Positions 5,806 through 11,883 of a stretch of DNA of 26,273 nucleotides are shown here, piece by piece (positions within the stretch are counted from its first letter, which is position 1; every line of letters begins with the position of its first letter). The notes beneath the pieces were generated by a model. The model was not told the DNA's origin, did no database searches, and saw only the letters and a list, made by a program, of their open reading frames with translations. The stretch comes from a virus. Made by a program: the position numbers and the translations under genes. The DNA lies in the IMG/VR virus record IMGVR_UViG_3300030104_000046, positions 3,208-29,480 of that record; one strand, given 5' to 3'.

Positions 5806-7548
5806 GTCTATTGTAGTATATATTTCTACTGGCTCTGCTATTCCTTTCATTGCTATTGGGTCTAGTTTAATTAAAGGTATGTCTGTTTGTTGTGCAGTAT
5901 TCTTAGCAATAACTATATCCTCTCCTACTTCTTTACAACTACTCTCACATCTAGCTGCAAGGTTTACATCTGAACCTATAGCAGTATAATCAAACCTATC
6001 TTCACTTCCACAGTTCCCAAGCATAACTATCCCAGAATTAATTCCTATACCAATTTCAATACCTAAGTCTGCCTCTTGCATCTTTTCTTTTATTTCTATA
6101 GCTGTAAGAATTGCTCTGTCCTCATGCATGTCTAAGTCTATTGGTGCATTAAAGATAGCCATCATCGCATCACCTATATATTTATCAACCATACCACCAT
6201 ACTTCTTAACTGCATTAGCTTGTATGGTTAATGTCTTGTTCATTAACTCTGTTACTTCTTCTGGTTCTAATTGTTCTGATAAGTTTGTAAAGCCTCTGAC
6301 ATCAGTAAACAACATGGTACAATACTTTCTTTCACCGCCTAGTTTTAAAGATTCTGGATTGTCTTGTAATTGTTTTACTTGTCTTGGGTCAAGGTAATGA
6401 CCAAACTGTTTCTTGATTTGTTGTCTAAGTTTATATTGTTCTCTGAATCTTAAATAGAATTGTTGTAATGACAAAAGTGTCATACATGTCATACTCCATG
6501 TGACATCAACTAAAAAGCCTCGTGATATTAAATAGTAACCGAGCCCACCCATCGACAGTATCAGCGTACCTGCCAATGATGCACCCATAGTAATACCAAA
6601 ATGATTTATCACGAAGACGATTAATAATCCTGAAATGCATAATAAAATAAGTTCTATAAATAATCTATAATCTGGAATTTGAGGAGAGTCTATTAAAATA
6701 CTTTCGGCTAAAGCTGCCTGTATCTTATGAGGTTCTAATAGTCCCTTTGGTGTAGCTAACTGTGGCATTACACCAGCAGCAGTCACGCCAACAAAAACAA
6801 ATGTACCTTCGACATCCATTTCTTCCAATGTTGTTTGTTTTGTATCTACCCAACTAATCCACTTCCTACCTAAACTGTCTGTACTAATTGGTGGTAGACC
6901 TCTAGCTCTTATCATCTCTATACCATTTTCGTTGGTCTTTATCTGATAAGTATTAGCACCAGCTAAAGTCTTTAATACTTCTGTACCAAAAGCAGCAACC
7001 CAACCATCAGGTGTTTGCTGTAGTAGTGGTAATCTTCTTACAAGGTTATCAACATCTACTGGAGCAGACACAGCACCTTGCGTAGCTGAATTACTTAAAG
7101 GTCTTATATTCTGTAAGAATCCTTTTGCTTTTGGTAAGTCTACATCTGGTCCAAGAATAACAGTACCATGAGTTTCTGGGTACATACCATTGTCAAACTC
7201 TGGCATAGCTAATACACTTGGAGCATAGCTTAATACATCAGAGAATATTTTATCACCACCAAACCTGTCATCCTGTGGAAATAATATTACCCAACCAACA
7301 CCTAATGCACCTTCGTTAAGTAAATCAATATGAATACTTGCTAAGTCTTGACGAGGAAAAGGATAGCCACCTTTAAGTTGTACATCTTCTTCTGTAATAT
7401 TTAATATAGTAAAATGACCTGAAGGTTCTGGTGTTTGTACTAAAGCATCAAAGGTTTTTAGTCTTAGTATTTCTAACGGTGCAAAATTAAACAACAAAGG
7501 TAATGTTAATAACCCTAGTAATAAACTTGCGTACTTTATATTAGTCAT
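5788..7548 (-). CDS. CHASE2-domain class III adenylate cyclase
   Basis: A 586-aa membrane-bound nucleotide cyclase. Order: N-terminal membrane anchor (about 6-23), extracytoplasmic CHASE2 sensor domain (about 28-290), three transmembrane helices (about 297-315, 320-341, 348-365), a short linker (FREQYKLRQQIKKQFGHYL), and a class III catalytic domain (about 405-580). Catalytic residues are complete: metal ligands Asp416 (LFTDVRGFT) and Asp460 (KYIGDAMM), adenine-selecting Lys456 and Thr522 (FDYTAIG), and transition-state Asn529 and Arg533 (VNLAAR). Lys plus Thr favours ATP over GTP. So it should make cAMP in the cytoplasm in response to a periplasmic or membrane cue. The start overlaps the fecR-like stop by 8 bases. 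In bacteria this CHASE2-cyclase often sits beside FecR proteins, as here. It is very unusual for a phage. Confidence 0.95.
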   Translation of the reverse strand: MTNIKYASLLLGLLTLPLLFNFAPLEILRLKTFDALVQTPEPSGHFTILNITEEDVQLKGGYPFPRQDLASIHIDLLNEGALGVGWVILFPQDDRFGGDKIFSDVLSYAPSVLAMPEFDNGMYPETHGTVILGPDVDLPKAKGFLQNIRPLSNSATQGAVSAPVDVDNLVRRLPLLQQTPDGWVAAFGTEVLKTLAGANTYQIKTNENGIEMIRARGLPPISTDSLGRKWISWVDTKQTTLEEMDVEGTFVFVGVTAAGVMPQLATPKGLLEPHKIQAALAESILIDSPQIPDYRLFIELILLCISGLLIVFVINHFGITMGASLAGTLILSMGGLGYYLISRGFLVDVTWSMTCMTLLSLQQFYLRFREQYKLRQQIKKQFGHYLDPRQVKQLQDNPESLKLGGERKYCTMLFTDVRGFTNLSEQLEPEEVTELMNKTLTIQANAVKKYGGMVDKYIGDAMMAIFNAPIDLDMHEDRAILTAIEIKEKMQEADLGIEIGIGINSGIVMLGNCGSEDRFDYTAIGSDVNLAARCESSCKEVGEDIVIAKNTAQQTDIPLIKLDPIAMKGIAEPVEIYTTIDLTKPE

Positions 7549-8650
7549 TTTGTTTTATTGTTATAGTCGATGAGCTACCACCGTTTACTATAATTTGTGT
7601 GCTCTTACCGTTTTGTACTAAGATAACCGTATAAGCATTATTTTTATCTAAATCTACTCTTACTGTATTTTCTAATGCTCTAATAAAAGTTATAGTATTA
7701 TCTGTAGTAAAAGTATTTATTTGTGTATCAGGGTCAAACCCTAATATTGTACCTTTTAAATCTAAACTAGCTTGAAGTAAAGTTTCAGTTTGGTCAAGCT
7801 CATTAACATCTTGTATAATGTCAAGCAAGTCCTCTAAAAAATTCACGTCAAGGTAATTTATATCTAGCTCTGTAAATTCTAAATCATCACTAGCTAAATA
7901 GTCTATATCCAAGTCCTCAAACTCAAGATAGTCAACATCAAGTAAGTTATTACTACCACTTGACACACTTTTCTCAGTAACATTTATATTCTCCTTTGGC
8001 GGATTGACAATCAACATGTTGTCTATTAGTTCAAGTGTTATATCTAATATTACAGGTTTAGTAGGTTCAGTTTCAAACATAGAAACTGTAGTAGCTTGAT
8101 AAGGTTGATTAAGTATAACCTCACCTACAGCAGTAGCAACAACTATCTCACCACTAGGAGTACCATCATCTTTTGGTAATAGTATAATTAAACTTTCACC
8201 CAGTTCATTGACTGTGATTGTAAAATCTGTACCACGAATTGATACGTTAGCACTTGGAGTACTAATAGCAATGTTTTCTTTATTAATAGTATTTAATTTA
8301 CCAGTAATAAATCTTGCTGTCCCACTTGCAAACTGCAAAGCCATCTTTGACTTTGATGGGTCAGGGTCGTAGATAAACTCATCAATGAGTAACTGTGAGT
8401 GCTCTGTTAATCTAACCTTAGTATCATTAAGAAATGTTATACCAATCCTACCATTAGTAGTCTCAACATTATCATAACTTTCAATACCAAAAGACAAGGC
8501 AGCATCATAAGGTTTATCCCTTACAATCCTGCCTGTTCCTTTAAATTCTGTTACGCTTCCAATATTAGCATCCGACTGCTGTGCCACCATCGTCTTGGAT
8601 AACACAAACAGTACCAGAATCGCCATTTGAAATAATCTTGAGCCAATCAC
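7541..8650 (-). CDS. FecR-domain periplasmic protein with acidic C-terminal repeat
   Basis: A 369-aa exported protein. It has a signal peptide (hydrophobic MAILVLFVLSK at 9-19, likely cleavage after Ala23), a FecR domain (about 30-185, with typical FLNDTKVRLTEHSQL and NVSIRGTDFTITV blocks), then a strikingly acidic segment (237-275) of repeated D-x-x-Y-L units, and a beta-rich tail (300-369). Classical FecR is an inner-membrane anti-sigma regulator, but this protein has no membrane helix after the signal peptide and belongs to the FecR plus CHASE2-cyclase type. It could be the ligand or partner of the CHASE2 sensor encoded next (inference from the 8-base overlap). The start is GTG at 8650, since an in-frame TAG lies two codons upstream and the ATG at 8626 gives a poor signal peptide. 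This forces an 86-base overlap with the curlin gene. Confidence 0.85.
   Translation of the reverse strand: MIGSRLFQMAILVLFVLSKTMVAQQSDANIGSVTEFKGTGRIVRDKPYDAALSFGIESYDNVETTNGRIGITFLNDTKVRLTEHSQLLIDEFIYDPDPSKSKMALQFASGTARFITGKLNTINKENIAISTPSANVSIRGTDFTITVNELGESLIILLPKDDGTPSGEIVVATAVGEVILNQPYQATTVSMFETEPTKPVILDITLELIDNMLIVNPPKENINVTEKSVSSGSNNLLDVDYLEFEDLDIDYLASDDLEFTELDINYLDVNFLEDLLDIIQDVNELDQTETLLQASLDLKGTILGFDPDTQINTFTTDNTITFIRALENTVRVDLDKNNAYTVILVQNGKSTQIIVNGGSSSTITIKQND
7826..7942 (-). repeat. Acidic D-x-x-Y-L repeat coding region in the FecR-like gene
   Basis: Codes for about 39 residues with repeated units LDVDYLEFED, LDIDYLASDD, LEFTELDINYL and LDVNFLED, spaced 9-12 residues apart. Nearly half the residues are Asp or Glu. 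The alternation of hydrophobic and acidic residues suggests stacked beta strands or a calcium-binding surface (inference). Confidence 0.6.
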
Positions 8651-9278
8651 TTGCTAAAGTACTCTGTTGTTGTATATTAAAGGTTCTTAAACTACCTGTT
8701 TGGTCTAAATAAAAATAACCATTAGCATAGCCATCACCATCATAAGTTACAGTATTACTATCTCCATCTATATCTACAAAGGAAGTAGCACCATCAACAT
8801 CTATATCAAATGTTAAAGTATTGCTACTACCATTGATAATCCAATCTAAATCTGTATTACTTGCTATAGCATTTGTAGCTAAATCCAAGTTAAATGTGTT
8901 ACTGTCACCAGTAGCTTGAACATTTAGATTAGAACCATCAGCACCGTAAGTATTAGTAGGGTCAACTTGAATAGTAAATGCATTTGAATTACCATCAAAA
9001 TTAAAATAACCAACAATATTATCTCCTAGTATATCACCAAGAAATGTATTACTGTCACCTATTTGATTTAATATTAAATCCAAAGTATTACCATCCAAAT
9101 CTAATGGAGTTAGACTTCCAGCAGTAGAGTCAAGCCCACCTATAATGTTGCCTGAACCAAGTTGCTCTAAATCTATATTAGCAGTATCACCTGATTGGTC
9201 TATATATATTTCGTTGTCAGCCCCGTACAATGATACATTCAACATCATTGCAAGGGTCAATAATTTTAATATTTTCAT
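8565..9278 (-). CDS. Curlin-like secreted amyloid subunit
   Basis: A 237-aa secreted protein built of curlin-type repeats. The signal peptide runs to about Ala20 (NVSLYGA). The mature part opens with IYIDQSGDTANIDLEQLGSG, close in style to CsgA/CsgB repeats, and the G-x-S-N signature recurs at 41-44 (GSGN), 74-77, 96-99, 124-127, 150-153, 172-175 and 219-222 (GDSG), each followed by alternating hydrophobic beta residues. Spacing is 22-33 residues, looser than the roughly 22 of E. coli CsgA. It is rich in Asp, Asn and Thr. Two cysteines lie at the end (225 and 237). It would be the fibre subunit exported through CsgG. It overlaps csgG by 62 bases and fecR by 86. Whether it is CsgA-like or CsgB-like cannot be told. 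Confidence 0.85.
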   Translation of the reverse strand: MKILKLLTLAMMLNVSLYGADNEIYIDQSGDTANIDLEQLGSGNIIGGLDSTAGSLTPLDLDGNTLDLILNQIGDSNTFLGDILGDNIVGYFNFDGNSNAFTIQVDPTNTYGADGSNLNVQATGDSNTFNLDLATNAIASNTDLDWIINGSSNTLTFDIDVDGATSFVDIDGDSNTVTYDGDGYANGYFYLDQTGSLRTFNIQQQSTLASDWLKIISNGDSGTVCVIQDDGGTAVGC

Positions 9279-10065
9279 ATTCCCAATACCCTCTTTCTAT
9301 TCCTATTTCTATTAAATTAAAAACTGCTGTCTCTACTGCCTTTTGCAAAGCAATAGAGCCAACCTCGTTCTCAGCGATGCCTCCTTCTATTTCTACTAGT
9401 TCAGTACCAGCTTCAATAAATCGGAAGACATCTTGAGATACACTTGTTGATAAAACATTTTTAGATACCGTAGTCTCTAATAATATTTCACCAGTTGACA
9501 CAGAAACTAATCGTAATGATATAGTTACTACGTCTTCTCGGTATTGTTTCGTGTTACCTATTCCTAAGTAACGTGCCCCAATACCACCAGATTGAATGTT
9601 TGTATCATAACTTATAACTCCACCTTGTACTATAAGACCAGCAAATAGTAAGGGTTGTAGTTTTAAGTCTTCCTCAAAGTTCTCTCTGGTTGACCGGATT
9701 AGTTGTCGTTCTTTGGTAAGATTATCTAACCCTACCCTTTCAACAACTCTAAAAAATTCACCATTAGCAGCATGTTTTAAAGCTCTAATAAGCAATGCTT
9801 CTGGAGCTTGAGTAACTGCTGTACTAAATAAAGCAAAGCTACTATTACTTTTTCTTTGCCCTGTTAAGTCTTGAAAACTGTTAGCATATACTGCTATAAT
9901 TGGTTTAATTTTTGCAGGAGGTAAATCAGCTAACTCTTGAGATTGTAAATCTAATACGTTAGCAGGTTCTATATTTTGTGTTAAAACTAAATCTGTATTC
10001 TTACTTAATACTGCACAACCACTAAAAGCTAAAATCGCCAATAGGCAACTCAATAATTGTTTCAT
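9217..10065 (-). CDS. csgG: Curli secretion channel lipoprotein CsgG
   Basis: A 282-aa homologue of CsgG, the nonameric outer-membrane lipoprotein pore of type VIII secretion. The lipoprotein signal is MKQLL...AFSGC, with the lipidated cysteine at 17. Strong family blocks follow: STAVTQAPEALLIRALK (81-97), FFRVVERVGLDNL (104-116), QSGGIGARYLGIG (158-170), LRLVSVSTGEIL (185-196), SVSQDVFRFIE (208-218) and ERGYWEYEN (257-265). The length is like E. coli CsgG (277). Against my memory of E. coli CsgG, the constriction loop keeps the Phe (Phe80, E. coli Phe56) but not Tyr51 or Asn55. The open frame extends to a TTG at 10083, but the ATG at 10065 gives a normal lipoprotein signal and is preferred. 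It overlaps csgF by 44 bases and the curlin gene by 62. Confidence 0.94.
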   Translation of the reverse strand: MKQLLSCLLAILAFSGCAVLSKNTDLVLTQNIEPANVLDLQSQELADLPPAKIKPIIAVYANSFQDLTGQRKSNSSFALFSTAVTQAPEALLIRALKHAANGEFFRVVERVGLDNLTKERQLIRSTRENFEEDLKLQPLLFAGLIVQGGVISYDTNIQSGGIGARYLGIGNTKQYREDVVTISLRLVSVSTGEILLETTVSKNVLSTSVSQDVFRFIEAGTELVEIEGGIAENEVGSIALQKAVETAVFNLIEIGIERGYWEYENIKIIDPCNDVECIIVRG

Positions 10066-10489
10066 TCCCATCTGCATCGACAATCCTTAATGTTATAATT
10101 CCATCTTCAATACTATACTCAATAGTATTACCTTCTAATTCTAATATGCCACTTGTACTTGGAGTCTCACCAAATAAATTTTCTACTAGCTGTCTTGATA
10201 GTTGTGCATATATTCTAGACTCTAAGTTTCTTATAAACCTTGCTAGTGTAGTATTCTCTTTATCTCTTTCTATTTGTTCTTGAATAGCTTTTAGTTCTTC
10301 TTTAATAGTCATCTTTCTTGAAAACTCTTGATTCTCTATGGTAAGATAATGTGCAGAAGTACCTATCCCACTAAAACTAGGGTTCTTAAATTGATGTACC
10401 ATCTCATCAGCTTTTATATCTGTTACTGCAAATAATGCTAATAAAAATATACTTACTAATGTTGCCATCTCAATCTTTTCTTTGGTCAT
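10022..10489 (-). CDS. csgF: Curli assembly factor CsgF
   Basis: A 155-aa secreted homologue of CsgF, which in E. coli plugs the outer face of the CsgG pore and presents the nucleator to growing fibres. The signal peptide ends near Ala27. The mature N-terminus contains VHQFKNPSFSG (31-41), matching the family motif FxFxNPxFGG that inserts into the CsgG barrel. A helical region (about 60-105) and a beta-rich C-terminus (about 113-150, ending GDFSF) follow the E. coli domain order. It precedes csgG, as in the bacterial order csgF-csgG. The start at 10489 overlaps the preceding membrane-protein gene by 20 bases. An in-frame ATG at 10468 would avoid the overlap but lose the basic start of the signal peptide. 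Confidence 0.92.
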   Translation of the reverse strand: MTKEKIEMATLVSIFLLALFAVTDIKADEMVHQFKNPSFSGIGTSAHYLTIENQEFSRKMTIKEELKAIQEQIERDKENTTLARFIRNLESRIYAQLSRQLVENLFGETPSTSGILELEGNTIEYSIEDGIITLRIVDADGNETIIELPIGDFSF

Positions 10490-10820
10490 TTCTTTCTGCC
10501 TTTGCTATCTTTTCTATATCAATTAAATTTGGAACACCTACCAAAGTCTTTAACAATACATCTTGTCTAATACTTTGATTGTCCAATGCTCTTACTCTAT
10601 CAATTAAACTTACAATAATACCATATTGACTATCAAGTTTAGTTGACACCCTTTCTTCCATAGTGTCTAATGCAGTTTGTACTTTTTCATCTAGGGTATC
10701 TAGTTTAGTTTCCATACCATCAATAATTCTATTGATAAGTTTCCAAACAAAAATACCTAGTCCTAAAGCTGCTGCAATAGGAAAACCTAATTCAGTTATT
10801 AGTGCTACTGCCGACTCCAT
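10470..10820 (-). CDS. Membrane-anchored coiled-coil protein, possible second holin or lysis regulator
   Basis: A 116-aa protein with one N-terminal membrane helix (about 4-27, LGFPIAAALGLGIFVWKLI) followed by a long charged coiled coil (about 32-85). The short MESAxxLIxxxGFPIA start resembles small BhlA/UviB-type phage holin-like proteins. It is encoded directly after the three-helix holin (TAATG overlap), so a lysis role such as pinholin, antiholin or membrane partner is likely but unproven. No spanin pair (Rz/Rz1 type) is visible nearby, so it could also be a divergent inner-membrane spanin part, although the C-terminus has no outer-membrane anchor. Confidence 0.6.
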   Translation of the reverse strand: MESAVALITELGFPIAAALGLGIFVWKLINRIIDGMETKLDTLDEKVQTALDTMEERVSTKLDSQYGIIVSLIDRVRALDNQSIRQDVLLKTLVGVPNLIDIEKIAKAERNDQRKD

Positions 10821-11290
10821 TAGTCTTGCTTATGTGAAGCCCCAAAGTAAAAAGATATAACAGCACTAGCAAGTCCACCAAGATAACCTAACACTAGGTT
10901 TATTAGAGCCTCACTATTCTGTTCTGGTGGTTGTAAAGTAACTAAAAATATATAGGCTAAAAATCCACCTACTGTGGCTACACCCATAATTCTAGCTGTC
11001 CAATCTTTTGAAAATCTTCCTCTAGCATCTTGAGTATCTGCAACTTCTAGTTTAAATACATCAACATCTAGTTCTTTCATTTGAACTTCAAAAGCTTGTT
11101 CAGCTTTTTTAAGTTCTAGCATTTGTTCAGGTGTTGCTTCTGCTATACCTTTCTCTATTGCTTTAGGATTGTTAGGTACACCTAAAACTTCTGCTATCAT
11201 ATTAGCAGCCATACCACCCATAGGTCCACCTAAAGCAGTACCTAGTGTTGGAGCTACAGCACCTACTACGTTCTTTAATAAATTTTTCAT
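10820..11290 (-). CDS. Three-helix phage holin (GTA_holin_3TM-like)
   Basis: A 156-aa holin candidate of the GTA_holin_3TM type, which makes holes in the inner membrane so that lysozyme reaches the peptidoglycan. It has a Gly/Ala-rich N-terminal hydrophobic stretch (9-37), a charged helix (55-95, ending in the family-like KDWTAR at 95-100), and two clear membrane helices (100-119 and 129-150) with a short loop between. AAGGAT upstream of the ATG is the ribosome binding site and lies inside the preceding 49-aa ORF, whose TGA overlaps this start as ATGA. Lysozyme is encoded just upstream, a typical lysis cassette. Confidence 0.82.
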   Translation of the reverse strand: MKNLLKNVVGAVAPTLGTALGGPMGGMAANMIAEVLGVPNNPKAIEKGIAEATPEQMLELKKAEQAFEVQMKELDVDVFKLEVADTQDARGRFSKDWTARIMGVATVGGFLAYIFLVTLQPPEQNSEALINLVLGYLGGLASAVISFYFGASHKQD

Positions 11291-11436
11291 AATATATCCT
11301 TATATAATATTTCTAATATTTGTTCAAACATGATTCTAAAATCTTGTAGTGTTATAAAAGCCATGTCTTGTTTGACTTGTGTTACCCTATAAAAATGGTA
11401 AGCATCTTCTAATTGCTTTTCAGTATACAGAATCAT
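11287..11436 (-). CDS. Small ORF (49 aa) in the lysis cassette, function unknown
   Basis: An open frame of 49 codons fills the space between lysozyme and holin. It starts at ATG 11436 inside the end of the lysozyme gene (17-base overlap) and ends in a TGA that overlaps the holin ATG as ATGA. The product has QLEDAYHFYRVTQVKQ (8-23) and an Ile/Leu-rich end. It is probably helical with no membrane segment. I have a faint memory of DAYxxYR-type small proteins in marine phages but no function. The ribosome binding site is weak. The exact fit between its neighbours and the ATGA coupling are the main evidence. Confidence 0.6.
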   Translation of the reverse strand: MILYTEKQLEDAYHFYRVTQVKQDMAFITLQDFRIMFEQILEILYKDIL

Positions 11437-11881
11437 TTTGCTGTAATACTAAATCTTGTAGTTCTTTACTACGTCTACCCACTTGACCAAACCAACGACT
11501 GTCTTCCATTTGTCTAGCCATCTCATTCCAATCATGTTTTCTACAAGCTGCTAACATATTTTTAAATTTAGATAATCTTGTACCACCTAAATTAAAACAC
11601 ATATTAACTATGACTCGTTGTATAGCTTCTGGTAAGTTTTTAAAATCTTCCTCACCTACTATATGTATAGCTTCTAATAAATGTTTATTAAAGTCACTAT
11701 CATAATACATATCTACTACTTCTTGAGAAACAGCAGTACCAACTTCCCAAGAATACTCAGGGTCTTCTGGCTGACATAGATGTCCAACACCAAGAGTTTT
11801 ATAGCCTAAACTATCCATGTATATTTCTAACACTTCACCTTCGTGTCTTTTTATTTCAGCTTTACATTGTTCTATGTTCAT
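11420..11881 (-). CDS. T4-type lysozyme (endolysin, GH24)
   Basis: A 153-aa muramidase that cuts peptidoglycan at lysis. The T4 lysozyme catalytic triad is exactly spaced: Glu14 (HEGE), Asp23 (YMDSLGY) and Thr29 (KTLGVGH), corresponding to Glu11, Asp20 and Thr26. Later family blocks include VNMCFNLGG and RWFGQVGRRSKEL. There is no signal peptide or signal-anchor, so it needs a holin for release, consistent with the holin gene that follows. I start at ATG 11881, two bases after the stop of the large virion gene. The open frame reaches 11899, but that would add six residues before the conserved start. Confidence 0.94.
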   Translation of the reverse strand: MNIEQCKAEIKRHEGEVLEIYMDSLGYKTLGVGHLCQPEDPEYSWEVGTAVSQEVVDMYYDSDFNKHLLEAIHIVGEEDFKNLPEAIQRVIVNMCFNLGGTRLSKFKNMLAACRKHDWNEMARQMEDSRWFGQVGRRSKELQDLVLQQNDSVY

Positions 11882-11883
11882 AA

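Noticed and set aside
8588-8626. ATG codons at 8626 and 8590 as the start of the FecR-like gene
   Set aside because: They reduce the overlap with the curlin gene but truncate or remove the basic start and core of the signal peptide. They cannot be fully excluded, since no candidate start has a clear ribosome binding site.
10066-10083. TTG at 10083 as the csgG start
   Set aside because: It adds six residues before a normal lipoprotein signal peptide beginning at ATG 10065.
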